Shown here piece after piece: positions 47,633-58,618 of a stretch of DNA of 64,000 nucleotides. The stretch spans positions 2,089,633 to 2,153,632 of the forward strand of contig FJUW01000004.1 of NCBI GenBank assembly GCA_900074885.1, in the 5' to 3' direction. The notes beneath the pieces were generated by a model. The model ran no database searches. It was not told the origin of the DNA and saw only the letters and a program-made list of their open reading frames with translations. This DNA comes from Rhynchosporium graminicola (taxonomy: Eukaryota > Ascomycota > Leotiomycetes > Helotiales > Ploettnerulaceae). Within the stretch, counting starts at the first letter, position 1. Each line of letters begins with the position of its first letter. A program made the translations under genes and the position numbers.

Positions 47633-47734
47633 GGATCATGAAGGCTTCAAATGAAGACCGACTTCAGCTCGCCATTCTAGCCTGCATAAGTCCGAATACA
47701 AAGATAAAACCTCATACAGCTTCACGGTTCGACA

Positions 47735-47965
47735 CGGAGGAAATTCGTCTCCGGCGAAGTGCAAACCTGCTAATCGGCACGATGATGTAAATTGACTATC
47801 GACTATCGAAACTCGATTTTAATGTCATAGATAATTCTCACGACATTGTATATATAATAACTCAATGTCATATAAGATTTTGATGACTTTGCTGCAAGTT
47901 ATATTCGTAGATGACGAATTTGTAACGAGCTGCAAAATCGCTTCGCCGGAGACGAATTTCCTCCG
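47735..47965. repeat. Perfect 25-bp inverted repeat with 181-bp spacer
   Basis: The arm at 47735-47759 begins cggaggaaattcg and ends ccggcgaag; the arm at 47941-47965 is its exact reverse complement (starts cttcgccggag). The spacer is AT-rich and itself repeats the word aatgtcata (47821 and 47863). The arms could be the ends of a small non-autonomous element or a hairpin-forming sequence. No flanking target duplication was found. Confidence 0.7.
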
Positions 47966-48253
47966 CCTCGGTTCTCAATCGTCATAAGCTAGGGCACAAT
48001 GTAGTATTTGATAATCATACCGAGGAAAATTTACATGCTCACATGGGAAACAACTGCAAGGGCAATAATGGACTCATTAGGTCCAAACTTCTTAAAGATC
48101 TTCAATAACAGACATCAAACTGGGCTTGCAACATGACAAAACCAATTTCACACCCGTAATGAATACAATTTTTGTGCATTATGCCTGTGATTATCGTAAT
48201 GTCTCCAGCTTCCTAAGCTAGGAGATGCCCGCTCGGTTGTCACTACTCTAAAT

Positions 48254-50268
48254 TTACATAGAACCGTAAGGAGTGTCCACCGGAGAGAAAATTTCGACGT
48301 ATATGTTTCCTCGGAGCAACTCGTTCAAGCGTTCTCGCAGGTTCAAATCCACGAAGACGGATTGTGTTGCCTTCTTGTTGCCGTTGTACATCAGATTGCT
48401 CTCACTGATATGTTGCTGAACATCTTCCTTCTTTAGGCCCGTCATGAAATCTTCATCACGAAAACAAATATGCCCCTCAATGAACTGTGCACCTCCTGAC
48501 GGCAACCAATCGTCGAATTTGCTTGGAACGGGTTTGCCCTTGTTACCTTTGTTCCTGCAGTACCAAACGAACTGTTTGAAATCTGCCGAATACCAAATCT
48601 CTTTCTTCTTCAGACCGTCAACAAATGACTTTGGAAGTGAGATGCGGACTATCCAAGTTTCCGCTCTCGTGTCTCTTGCGATTTGATATTGCCGATACTG
48701 CTCCGCTGTTCCCTCTTCTGTTGAGAAATACCAAGCCTGATCTCGCATGTTGAAATCGCCACCTCGAAAGCTTTCGATTGCATCCATATTGATGCTTCCG
48801 TCCTCCAGGATGAGATTGTCTCCATTTGGTCCTGCCATCAGCTGTGCTGCTGATTTGCCCTTGTAGTATACATAATGATCTGGCCTGATTGTTGGAGGAC
48901 TTTGGACAACGACGTATGCTGATGGAAGTGTGTTTGACTTGCTGCTCACGATAGCTGAAAAATTGCTCGGGGGCTGCTGAGACGCTGGCGTTGAAGATGA
49001 TGAAGCTCCAGCAGGATCGAATGCACCTGCGACTTTGGCACGTTTGCCCTGACCCCACGTTTTTCTCTGCCGGATAGTCTCGACCGCACAGTTCTTCAAT
49101 TTTGCAAGGAGGGTTTGGAGTGTGTGGTAGCGCATCTTGACAGTGTCAACTAGCCAAAAGTGCGCTCTCTCGGATCGCCAAATCGCAGTGAACTTGGGGA
49201 GGGTCAAGGCGGTTCGAAGCTCCTCAGAAATGCCTAAGAGTACCATAGCTTCCGATCTTTCCATAGAAACGAGTGGTTCGAGGTTCAGGTTGTCAATTTC
49301 TCCTATCATGAAACTAGGAAGCATAAAGTCAGCACGTTGCGATCAAATACCGACCAAGACTCCCTCCCTGACTTGAGATGATCACTTCGGAAAGTTCGGT
49401 GAATATTATGCCACTTTGAAGTCTTTGCCTCCAGTGTGAAGAAAAGAATGGAACTTACTCCACCAGAGAATATGGATTCTGCACTTGCTTCCCCGCCCAT
49501 CTTCCAAATATCTCCCCGGCTCGGGTGCGAGTGAAACCACAGAACTCTACTGCAGCTACACTCTTGTCACTCTCGGGAAGATCGAAGGGAATCTGAGCAT
49601 TTCCTGGTCTGATACGGACCGAGGCAGAACCGGTGGATCCAGAAGAGGAAGAAATGCTTCCCTGGGTTGAAGGTGGTGCTGGAACCAAATGTTAGTATTT
49701 CGGAGTGCGGGCATGGGGAAAGAACCAGGGACACTTACATAACAAAGCCGCGCTGACCTTGCGCTTACCATTCACTGGTGCACTCAGGAGGACTTGCTCT
49801 TCCTCTGAATGTGTATTAGCAATTGTTGAATTGTATATCGGGAAATAGATTAAACATGTCTCAAGAAAGTCTTGGGACATTAGGAAGATCATTATCCCAC
49901 GTCTCAAGAGAATCCCGAGACATTTGATTGAATAATGGGAAGGGGGTTATATAAATATCCCCAGACGATCTTGTGACATCGAATGAATATTTTGGGAAGG
50001 CAGACTGAACATATCTCAAGAAAGTCTTGGGATATTAAAAAGAGCACTATTCCATATCTTAAGAGAATCCCGAGACATTTAATTGAATATTAGGAAGGGG
50101 TTTATGTAAATGTCCCCAGAAGATCTTGTGACATCGCATGAATGTTTTGGGAAGGTAGACTGAACATGTCTCGAGGAAGTCTTGGGACATTGCAAAGAAG
50201 GAGAATATGGGCTGTGGAACTTGCTTACCTAGAGCCTGCACCTCTTCTTGGTTCAAGTCTAATGCCAT
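48254..50268 (-). CDS. Unknown-family protein with ADP-ribosyltransferase-like C-terminal region
   Basis: Four exons, 50229-50268, 49739-49804, 49459-49678 and 48254-49313, join in frame to 461 residues with good donors (GTAAGC, GTAAGT, GTAAGT). The N-terminus is MALDLNQEEVQALEEEQVLL; a Ser-rich linker and a helical part follow (FTRTRAGEIFGRWAGKQVQN, ERSEAMVLLGISEELRTALT). The C-terminal region has HYVYYKG (255-261), then FRGGDFNMRDQAWYFSTEEG with TAEQYRQY (291-318), WIVRISL (329-335) and EIWYSADFKQFVWYCR (347-362). This order, Y-K-G then a D/F..Y.ST.E.A..Y block then a W.VRI strand, resembles DUF3990-type proteins of the ADP-ribosyltransferase fold. No catalytic activity can be claimed, because the key Glu is not certain. 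There is no signal peptide, so it is probably intracellular. Confidence 0.72.
49853..50193. repeat. 155-bp tandem repeat (2.2 copies) inside intron 1 of the 48254-50268 gene
   Basis: Copies start at 49853, 50008 and 50163 with the words aacatgtctcaagaaagtct, aacatatctcaagaaagtct and aacatgtctcgaggaagtct. The period is 155 bp. Differences between copies are mostly C/T or G/A. Each unit contains internal inverted words (gtctcaag and cttgggac) that could pair. The repeat makes intron 1 (424 bp) the longest in the gene. Confidence 0.8.
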
Positions 50269-52819
50269 CTCGTGACGGTGTGGATGTAATTATGTTGAGA
50301 TGGAAGTTGAGTTTGAAGTCGAGTTTGAAGTTGTGGTTATGGTTGTGATCGGGATGTGATGGTATTTGTTGTCGGAAGGAAAAGACAAAGACTGGAGGCG
50401 AGGGAGTGAGGTTCTTATACTAGTCCAGATGCTGGCTGGAAGGGGCGCGAAAGTCACAGCCAGGTGGTGAATAGGTAGTGAAATTAATGTGAGTCACAGC
50501 CGGGTATGAATAGGTAGTGAATGACATGCGAGTCACAGGCAGTTGTCACTGAAATGAATATCCAAAATATTCATTCTTTGCTATAGCTGATTTTGACGGA
50601 CAGTGAAGGCTAGATACCTAGCGCGGATCACCCGTTAAATAAGCGAACATGCAAGCAACGCGAGCAGCACCCTTTGTACTGCAGTACGACACATTTTCTG
50701 ATACCTGAAGCAATATGAAACAAAGAGTTGAGAGTCTCAGAGAAGTTGAATGATGATTCTATGCATTGCTGTTATGTAGAATCTGTTGAAACACCACATA
50801 AAGCTGATCTCAAGAAGAGTAGTAGATAGGTAGAGGTAGCCGCTAAGCCTTACCGAGCCCGCTGTACTACTACCTTAGTACATTGAATCAGTGTTTCCGA
50901 GACCTAATAGCTAAACCAGTTTTATCTGCGGTCGTGAAGCTAAAGAGTGAAACCTCAGAAGAAGTGCTAAGAAATATGCAGAAGTAGTAAGTTTCCAACA
51001 GCTCAAAGCAGTTTCAAAGAGCTAAGCTTGTATTCACCTGGCCTGTTATGCTATCTCCTTCGCGACAGATGCATATAAGTCATCAATAAATTCTTTATGA
51101 AGCCAGCCAATGGCCACCGAATCGCTTATTTAAAACTAAAGCTGTCTTCCATCATGAGCACGTAGCGCCATACCTTCATGCTCGACCTATGTTGTAAAGC
51201 AGCACTGATCTGAGACCTCGGGAGATTCTAGTGATATGATTGATTACCTACGGGTGAATGAAAATATACGCCATAAATCCAGAAAGTATACGATTCGTTT
51301 ATTAAACATGAAATATAAAAGTAGGGATATAGGAAAGCAAGATTAGCTTATACGAAAGGTTTGATATAAAGTTTAAATATGATTAATCCATAGTGACTAA
51401 CGCAAGACCTCGGGAGGTTCTAGTAATATGATTACCTACAGGAACATGAAAATATACTCTACGCATACGGAAAGCACACGATTCATTTATTAAGCGTGAA
51501 ATGCGAAAGTGTGACCGAAGGAAGGCAAAACTTGCTTTTCATCAAGATTCGATATGAAATTTCGATATCATCAATCTATATAGTGATTATGAATGTGATT
51601 ATTGCGTGATGTGGGTGAAAGGCAGTGTTTATGATTCTGGTGGATGGACTCGCTTAACTCTGGATGTAAGTTTCTATAATAGGTACCTACTAAGGATGCC
51701 GGACGAGCTTCCCACCTCTACCGCCCAGCCTACCTATGTAGCGGTCCGTCTACGCTCCACTCATCAATACCTCTTCCCAGATCCCATCACCCTCATCTTC
51801 ACATCTCCTAATCTCCTCACCACTGGCACGTCCCTTTACGGTTTACTAAAACCTACACATCCACCTTCCCACAGCTCGATATGTAGAGACGTACAGTAAG
51901 TAATACCCTCTCATTATCCCTGCCCCATCCATCCATCTCACACTCTACATCACCACCCAAAGAAATCCTCAACGCTGGAAATTCATCCATTCATAGTATC
52001 ATGGCAAAGCCTCAGAGAGAAAGACAGGGGGTGATGCGTGCGCCGAGGGTTTGCAAGCTACCAAACAACGGAGTCGGTATATATACGGACGCCATGTAAA
52101 AAAGACTTTATCCACGCGGAAATTTCGCGACGCGATGCGAAGGCGTTGAGTGCGTGACGTGCTCTGTAAATATAAATATACATACAAACATAAAAATAAA
52201 TACAGGCACGCCCGCGTTTTTCCTCTCTCTCTCGCCTACGATCCAGCTTTGTATGATTCGTGATTAGACAGTCTGCCGAGAGCTTTTGGTGAGGCGGTAG
52301 GCTACAGACTATAGTATCTCGTTGATTGTGTTGCCATTTCCCCCTCCTCAAAAAGCGGCATTTTACACTACAGGAGTGATAAGGATTATTGATTGATCAT
52401 TAAGAATATAGAGTATCCGAAATCTCTATGTGAGGTGTAGGGCAGCTAAGTATATAGTTTACGCTGAGCAGTGGTACTTCACCGTACGCAGTTGCCACTA
52501 TAATTTTTAATAAGAAGAGACGATGTGGTAATCGAAATATGGCGTGAGGAGGAAGAAAGAAGAAAAGAAAGAATATTGGCAATCATTAGAACTCTTACGC
52601 TTTACGCTTAAAGACATCTAAGACTTCGTGAGTGAACCATGGGTAGAGTTTGATACTCAAAGACATCTCGGATTGACCGCGTAGGATTTGGGCGGAAATT
52701 ATTTTTGGGTTAAGGTGTAAATAAAATGCAGTCAGTGAGCTTTTGTTTGCCTTTATCTACATCCGCCTGAAGTTATCATTTTCCGATTTTCCATATCTCA
52801 TTATCATACCTCAGCCCAT
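50269..52819. other. 2.6-kb AT-rich gene-free region
   Basis: Promoter of the preceding gene on the left and 3' flank of galactokinase on the right. It contains the 192-bp direct repeat described separately and an AT-rich tract (taaatataaatatacata, 52166-52183). The frame 51606-51899 has no recognisable domain. Confidence 0.45.
51213..51600. repeat. 192-bp tandem duplication diverged by transitions
   Basis: Unit 1 starts at 51213 and unit 2 at 51405, both with agacctcgggag. The copies stay alignable (atgattacctac, gattcgtttattaa against gattcatttattaa) but differ at many positions, mostly C/T and G/A, with unit 1 the more AT-rich (aacatgaaatataaaag against agcgtgaaatgcgaaag). That is the pattern expected from RIP on a duplication. 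Confidence 0.75.
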
Positions 52820-54367
52820 TCAAAGCACGCCTCCCTCACCCAAGACCAAGACAGCACTCCCTCCTCCTGGCTTACTGACCACCACCGCACTCTCCCTTTG
52901 CTCTTTACTCAGATCCCTCTTCGAGTAATACTCCTTTTCCCACGCGGCTTTCACAGCATCCACTCTATCAACCGGCACTAGATGGACACTACATCCGCCC
53001 CACCCGGCTCCAGTCAAACGACTCCCTGTACTTCCCGCTCTCCTTGCAATGCTGCAAATGTCGTCTATCTCGGGACAGGAGCATTCGTAGAGATCTTTGC
53101 AGGATGCTTGGGTTGCATTCATAAGATCGCCGAGAGACTGTGCCCTTGAGGAAGGGTCTTGGGAGGGGTCTTCTAGGATGTAGAGGAATTGTAATACGCG
53201 GAGGGCTTCGGTGAATACGTGGAGGGCGCGTTGACGGAGAGCGAAGCGCTCGGCACGGATGGGAAATGTGGATGTGAAGCGGTCGTTGAGCTGGGAGACG
53301 GAGCAGGAGAGGGTCGAGGCGATCTCTTCCCTGGTATAGCCTTCTTCGTTGGTAAGGGTGGATTGTGTAAGGGCAATGAGTTCGGTCAGCTGCGCTTCGG
53401 GGGAGAGGCTGCTTTTCTGGTTTGAAAAATATGTCGATTGGAATCCCTGGAGAGATATGCCAAGTGGTCCAGAGTCCACTGGGAGAGGTTTAGAGGTTTT
53501 GTTTAGAACAGCGTGTAGGTATGCGGCTGCGAGACTACATTCCACAACACGGAGGTTGTAGCATACAGGTCCTGTAACCTGCTTATCTGACTGAACAAAG
53601 CTCTGCGCGATAACGAACGAGATCTCTGGCTCTGTTTTCGAGAAACGAACTGGCCGTGCCTTCAAAGTTGGGACGAAAGATACTAATAGTGCGGAGCCGC
53701 GAACAGAGAACACGGAGGCAGACTGATCCATTCCCCCTGAATTCACGCCTACAGCACGCTCGCTCACGATAGCGAGTTCCGTAAGGGCGGTCTTATTAAC
53801 TGATTTCTCCCCATTGGCGAACATGACTGCCAGTGCTGAAGCGCTCACGAATGCTGCTGAACTGCTCAATCCGCCGCCTGCGGGTACAGATCCATCCATC
53901 AATATCTCCATACTCTTCGGCTTGTAACCTTCCCCGTTCTTCTGGCGCAAGTGCTCTACTGCACCGCGGAGCCCGGATTTGAAGTAGTTTGTCCATTCGT
54001 GGACTTTAGCGTCGATATTGACGGTATCGTAAGGGATGTCAAATTCGTGGGAGGAAAATTTCGTGGATTGGACGTTCGAAACTTTTATTCTGTAATGACC
54101 CTCTGGAGCGGCAGTGTCGTCGATTACCCGCACTGCGAGAAGAACGTCGGCTGTGATGGCCATAGGTAGGACGGAGTAGAGGGAGTAGTCGACGTGTTCA
54201 CCGATGAGGTTGACTCGGCCTGGAGAGCGGGACACGAAGTCGGGGGAAGAGCCATAGTTGGTTTTGAATTGCTGCAGAAGCTTCTCCCATCTGGTGGTTT
54301 GCACGGAGAGGTCATCTTCGGCGTAGATGTCCTTCAAAGATCTGGCGACTGGAACTGTGCCGGCCAT
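52820..54367 (-). CDS. GAL1: Galactokinase
   Basis: An intronless frame of 515 residues, the usual fungal length. The galactokinase signature GRVNLIGEHVDYS is at 50-62, the GHMP ATP-binding motif VPAGGGLSSSAA at 161-172, the catalytic Asp in GVNSGGMDQ (D214), and the third GHMP motif in SRLTGAGWGGCSVHLVP near the C-terminus. The enzyme phosphorylates galactose to galactose-1-phosphate in the cytosol, the first step of the Leloir pathway. It is not next to other GAL genes, which is normal outside budding yeasts. The second residue after Met is Ala and the start matches family starts, so the start is secure. Confidence 0.96.
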   Translation of the reverse strand: MAGTVPVARSLKDIYAEDDLSVQTTRWEKLLQQFKTNYGSSPDFVSRSPGRVNLIGEHVDYSLYSVLPMAITADVLLAVRVIDDTAAPEGHYRIKVSNVQSTKFSSHEFDIPYDTVNIDAKVHEWTNYFKSGLRGAVEHLRQKNGEGYKPKSMEILMDGSVPAGGGLSSSAAFVSASALAVMFANGEKSVNKTALTELAIVSERAVGVNSGGMDQSASVFSVRGSALLVSFVPTLKARPVRFSKTEPEISFVIAQSFVQSDKQVTGPVCYNLRVVECSLAAAYLHAVLNKTSKPLPVDSGPLGISLQGFQSTYFSNQKSSLSPEAQLTELIALTQSTLTNEEGYTREEIASTLSCSVSQLNDRFTSTFPIRAERFALRQRALHVFTEALRVLQFLYILEDPSQDPSSRAQSLGDLMNATQASCKDLYECSCPEIDDICSIARRAGSTGSRLTGAGWGGCSVHLVPVDRVDAVKAAWEKEYYSKRDLSKEQRESAVVVSKPGGGSAVLVLGEGGVL

Positions 54368-54472
54368 AGTTGGGGGTGGGGGTTTGGCGCTGCTGAAATT
54401 GGCGGGGTACGGGGTACGAGTGAGTGACTGGGGATGTGATTCAAGCCACCAGGTCGAGTGTGATTTTGCCAG

Positions 54473-54498
54473 GAGGTTGAGGTTGAGGTTGAGGTTGA
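54473..54498. repeat. GAGGTT simple repeat
   Basis: About four copies of the hexamer gaggtt in a row, about 110 bp upstream of the galactokinase start on its promoter side. Confidence 0.85.
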
Positions 54499-55636
54499 CC
54501 TAGATCTCGAATGGTAGTCGTCGTCAAGGAAAGGAAGGAGGGTTGTGTTTGTGCGACTGGAGAATCGAGAGAGGGCTGCATGTTGTGGTTCCTGCCCGCC
54601 AACCTGCCACCACTGGGACTGCGACTGCGACTGCGACCGCGTCTGCGTCTGCGTCAAGGGGAAACCAAAGCCGCCGCTAGAGATGGAAGGTGGGCTGTAG
54701 TAGGTTGTAGTGGATTGTAGTGGGTTGTAGTGGGCCAGGCTCCCCAGGTGTCTGTCACTTGAGCGCCTCAATTCGTGTCCACTCCTGTCCTGTCCTGTCC
54801 CGTCCCGAGGTGAAGAAAATGGAGGGACACAAGATGGAGTACAGTATTGGTGGGAACTGATCCGAGCCATTGGTGAAGATGGAAGAGAGAACCATCGATC
54901 CATGATCAGGATGAGGATCTGATATGCCCATGGCACAATATACAAGAAATGTATCGGCTCTGGCTGCCAGATTCAGATCAACCTCCCTAGGTACCTCCCT
55001 ACCTCCCTCCCTACCTACTTACCTACCGACCTGCTTAGCCGGCAGAAGCACTTGGAGCCAGCGGTGCATTGCTATAAAGAGGGTGACTCCTTGTGAGGAT
55101 TCTTCGAACAGGCTGGAATGAAGGGAAGTATATAGACGGGAATTGAGCATTGTCCACATCACTTGATGGAACAGCAGCTTTGCTAATTTCATCGTGCTCC
55201 AAACTTAATGTAGGTAACCAACCATTGCCGGGCTTCATCATGGTTGATGCAAACACTGCAGGTAATTAGAATAGAATTGTGCGATAAAATCGTATATATA
55301 CCTCCCTATGTGCATTGAGCGGTGGGAATTCCTTTGTAGAAAGATGCCTTCCTTGTCTGTATAATGCTGAATGTGAGGCTCTTTGGAAGACTGGAAGGTA
55401 ATTCGTTCTCATCTCTCGAATTGTGGGTCGTCCGAATGCTCCCGACCTCGGCTTATCCCATCTATTATTAGTCAGCTCTGATTGGCTCATCTCCAACCAC
55501 TCACTATGCAGGGATCATTTCCCCCCACTGTGGCCGATTTTCGCTCTACTGTAAGGAAAATCAAAATACATGCAACAGCCCAGCCCAGCCCCGCCCAGAC
55601 CAGGGCAGGGCGTGGTCCCGATCCTGACTATCGAAT

Positions 55637-55662
55637 GAGTGACTGACTGACTGACTGACTGG
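55637..55662. repeat. GACT microsatellite upstream of ILV2
   Basis: Six copies of gact in a row at about 205-230 bp before the ILV2 ATG. It creates several TGACT words, the half-site of the general amino-acid control factor (Gcn4/CPC1), but no full TGACTCA. Confidence 0.85.
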
Positions 55663-55867
55663 GTCTACTGACTTTCTAACTTTCTGATTCCTCCTCGCAT
55701 CCGCCTCTTTCACCAGTTCACGACAATTACTCTCACCATTTAGACAGCTAATTGGCAATCGTAAGAGGAGCTGAGCTGAGCTACACCAGAGAAGAGAGGA
55801 TTCTCAATCTTTCCTATCCTTCATTGTCTCCCTCTGAACTCTTTATTTACACCCCTCCGACTTCAAA

Positions 55868-58198
55868 ATGCTTCGATCCTATCCTGCGAGAAACGCCGTG
55901 CGTGCTCTTCGACCAAACTCGAAATGTATTCGACAACTCTCTACCTCCTCAGCACCCGCTGCTGTTGGATTGGCACGGAAAGTCCCCGCGACGACGAGAT
56001 CACAAGCTACTGTTGCAACTGCTTCGGCGCCCTCGCCCGCATCGTATGTCCCCTCGATCGTGAGTCACTGCATATACTGACAAGATACAGGAGGAAGAGA
56101 GAAAGCCCTGCGCCAGCCTTTAATGCCCCCACAAGACAAGAGAATCCGCTGCAATCCGCCCATAATGCTCGGTCACAGCCAGAAATGGATGAGTCGTACG
56201 TTGAGTCACCTTCCTTCCTTAAGGCTCGAAGACTGACCGGGACAGATTTATTGGCAAGACCGGTGGAGAGATCTTTCATGAGATGATGTTAAGAATGGGC
56301 GTCAAACATATCTGTTTGTACCCATTCCTCTCAATCAGTACTTTGCTAACTCCCCGCAGTTGGATACCCTGGTGGAGCGATTCTCCCCGTATTTGATGCT
56401 ATCTACAACTCGAAACATTTTGAATTCATTCTCCCAAAACATGAACAAGGTGCTGGACATATGGCAGAAGGATACGCAAGAGCATGCGGAAAGCCTGGTG
56501 TTGTTCTCGTCACTTCAGGACCAGGTGCAACGAATGTTATTACGCCCATGCAGGATGCCCTCTCGGATGGTACACCAATGGTCGTTTTCACTGGTCAGGT
56601 CGTCACAACAGCAATTGGAAGTGATGCTTTCCAGGAAGCAGATGTCATTGGTATCTCGAGAGCATGCACAAAGTGGAATGTTATGGTTAAGAACGTTGCT
56701 GAGATGCCAAAGAGGATAGCTGAGGCGTTCGAAATTGCCACCTCTGGACGACCCGGACCCGTTTTGGTAGATTTGCCAAAAGATGTCACGGCTGCTATTC
56801 TTCGAAAGGCCATTCCAATGGGTAGCACTATCCCAACTCTACCCAGCCAAGCCTCGAAAGTGGCACAAGCACATGTCCAGAAGCGACTTGAACCTACTAT
56901 TGCTCGTGTAGCTACTTTGATTAATGGTGCGAAGAAGCCCGTTATCTACGCTGGACAGGGTGTTATCTCTCTCCCAGAAGGACCAAAGCTTCTCAAGGAA
57001 TTAGCCGACAAAGCCTCTATCCCAGTAACCACAACTCTACAAGGTCTTGGTGGATTCGACGAACTTGACCCCAAGGCTCTTCACATGCTTGGTATGCACG
57101 GTTCAGCATACGCGAACTTGGCCATGCAAGAAGCCGATCTCATCCTCGCCTTAGGAGCACGGTTCGACGATCGAGTGACTGGTGCCGTATCCAAGTTTGC
57201 CCCAGCAGCCAAGCTCGCAGCATCTGAAGGACGTGGTGGCATCGTCCATTTCGAAATCATGCCCAAGAACATCAACAAGGTCGTTCAAGCCACCGAAGCC
57301 GTAGAAGGCGATGTTGTAGACAACCTTGCCCTTCTCAACCCTCTCGTCAACTCCACATCCATGACCGACCGCAAAGAGTGGTTCGACCAGATCAATTTCT
57401 GGAAGGAGAAGTTCCCTCTCAGCTCCTACCAAAAAGCAGAGCGAACAGGTCTCATCAAACCCCAGACTCTCATTGAAGAGCTCTCGAACCTCACAGCCCA
57501 CCGCAAGGAAGACACCATCATCTCCACAGGAGTTGGGCAGCATCAGATGTGGACAGCGCAGCATTTCAGATGGCGCCACCCCAGAACAATGATCACATCC
57601 GGTGGTCTCGGAACGATGGGTTACGGTCTTCCCGCCGCCATCGGCGCCAAGGTCGCTCGTCCAGACGCTTTGGTCATTGATATCGACGGTGACGCCTCTT
57701 TCAACATGACACTCACCGAGATGTCGACCGCGAAGCAATTTAACATCGGCGTCAAGATCATCGTCCTCAACAATGAAGAACAAGGTATGGTAACACAATG
57801 GCAAAACATCTTCTACGAAGATCGATACGCACACACGCATTCCGAGAATCCAGATTTCATGAAGCTTGCAGATGCGATGGGTATCCAAGCCAGGAGATGT
57901 GTGAAGCCGGACGATGTCAGGGATGCGTTGACTTGGTTGATTGAGAGTGATGGACCAGCTTTCCTCGAGGTGGTGACAGATAAGAAGGTCCCGGTTTTGC
58001 CCATGGTACCTGGCGGGAGTGCGTTACATGAGTTTTTGTTTTATGATGATTGTAAGTTACTTCTTTTCCCTTACCGTTTCCCATTATCCTTTCCTCGACA
58101 GTTGGAAGCTCTTACAAGCTGACATTTGTATAGCCAAGGACAAGGAACGCAGGAAACTCATGGGCGAGCGAACGGGTGGAAAGCACGGAGGTGATTAG
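55868..58198 (+). CDS. ILV2: Acetolactate synthase catalytic subunit, mitochondrial
   Basis: Five exons, 55868-56043, 56091-56195, 56246-56313, 56360-58051 and 58134-58198, give 701 residues. A presequence (MLRSYPARNAVRALRPNSKC) targets the mitochondrion. The catalytic domain begins FIGKTGGEIFHEMMLRMGVK; GYPGGAILPVFDAIYNS and KHEQGAGHMAEGYARACGKP include the ThDP-activating Glu145. The ThDP/Mg motif is GDASFNMT (560-567) ending in NN at 587-588. The last splice gives FYDDSKDKERRKLMGERTGG. The enzyme makes acetolactate and acetohydroxybutyrate, the first common step in valine, leucine and isoleucine synthesis, with regulatory subunit Ilv6. Four small introns of 46-82 bp are all canonical. It converges with the TRAPPC12-like gene. 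Confidence 0.96.
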
Positions 58199-58618
58199 AA
58201 ACAACCTTTTATGGCGAGTCTGAATTTTCGAGCACACTGGCTTCTTTTCTGCAATTTGGTGGAGGTGTTTGGGCATCAAAAGTCAATGGTCCGATTTTAC
58301 GCGATGGTACTTCAGGTCTGTTCGTTGTCGATAGCATGGTTTTTCGCATCTACAACAGGGGAAGGCTGACGGATGAAGTGGAGGTGGAAGTGAAAAAAGG
58401 GTTTGGGAAGTGCCGAGTAGAAGTGGAGAGTGAGTAGACCAGTTGTTCGAGCATATATGCATGCATGCAGCGCTCGCGGTCTCGGGTGTTTACTCGTTCA
58501 ATGTTTGTATATGTACATAGGGTAGAAAACCGGGAACATCACAAAGCATACCAATAATTATCAACTTTCTCTTTTGCTCTGTAACACCTTTATAATCATC
58601 CTGCCCTGCACCCTCTAC
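58199..58618. terminator. Shared 3' region of ILV2 and the TRAPPC12-like gene
   Basis: The two genes converge on these 420 bp. An AATAAT-type signal (ccaataatt, 58551-58559) is the clearest polyadenylation-like word for ILV2. The palindromic atgcatgcatgca lies at 58456-58468. Confidence 0.35.

Larger units (their letters stand above)
54368..55867. promoter_or_regulatory. Divergent promoter region of GAL1 and ILV2, rich in simple repeats
   Basis: 1.5 kb between two divergent starts. It holds a GAGGTT repeat (54473-54498), repeated ttgtagtggg words (54706-54733), a GCGTCT/GCGACT tract (54616-54655), and a GACT tetranucleotide array (55637-55662). Overlapping open frames on both strands reflect these repeats rather than genes. 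Confidence 0.45.
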
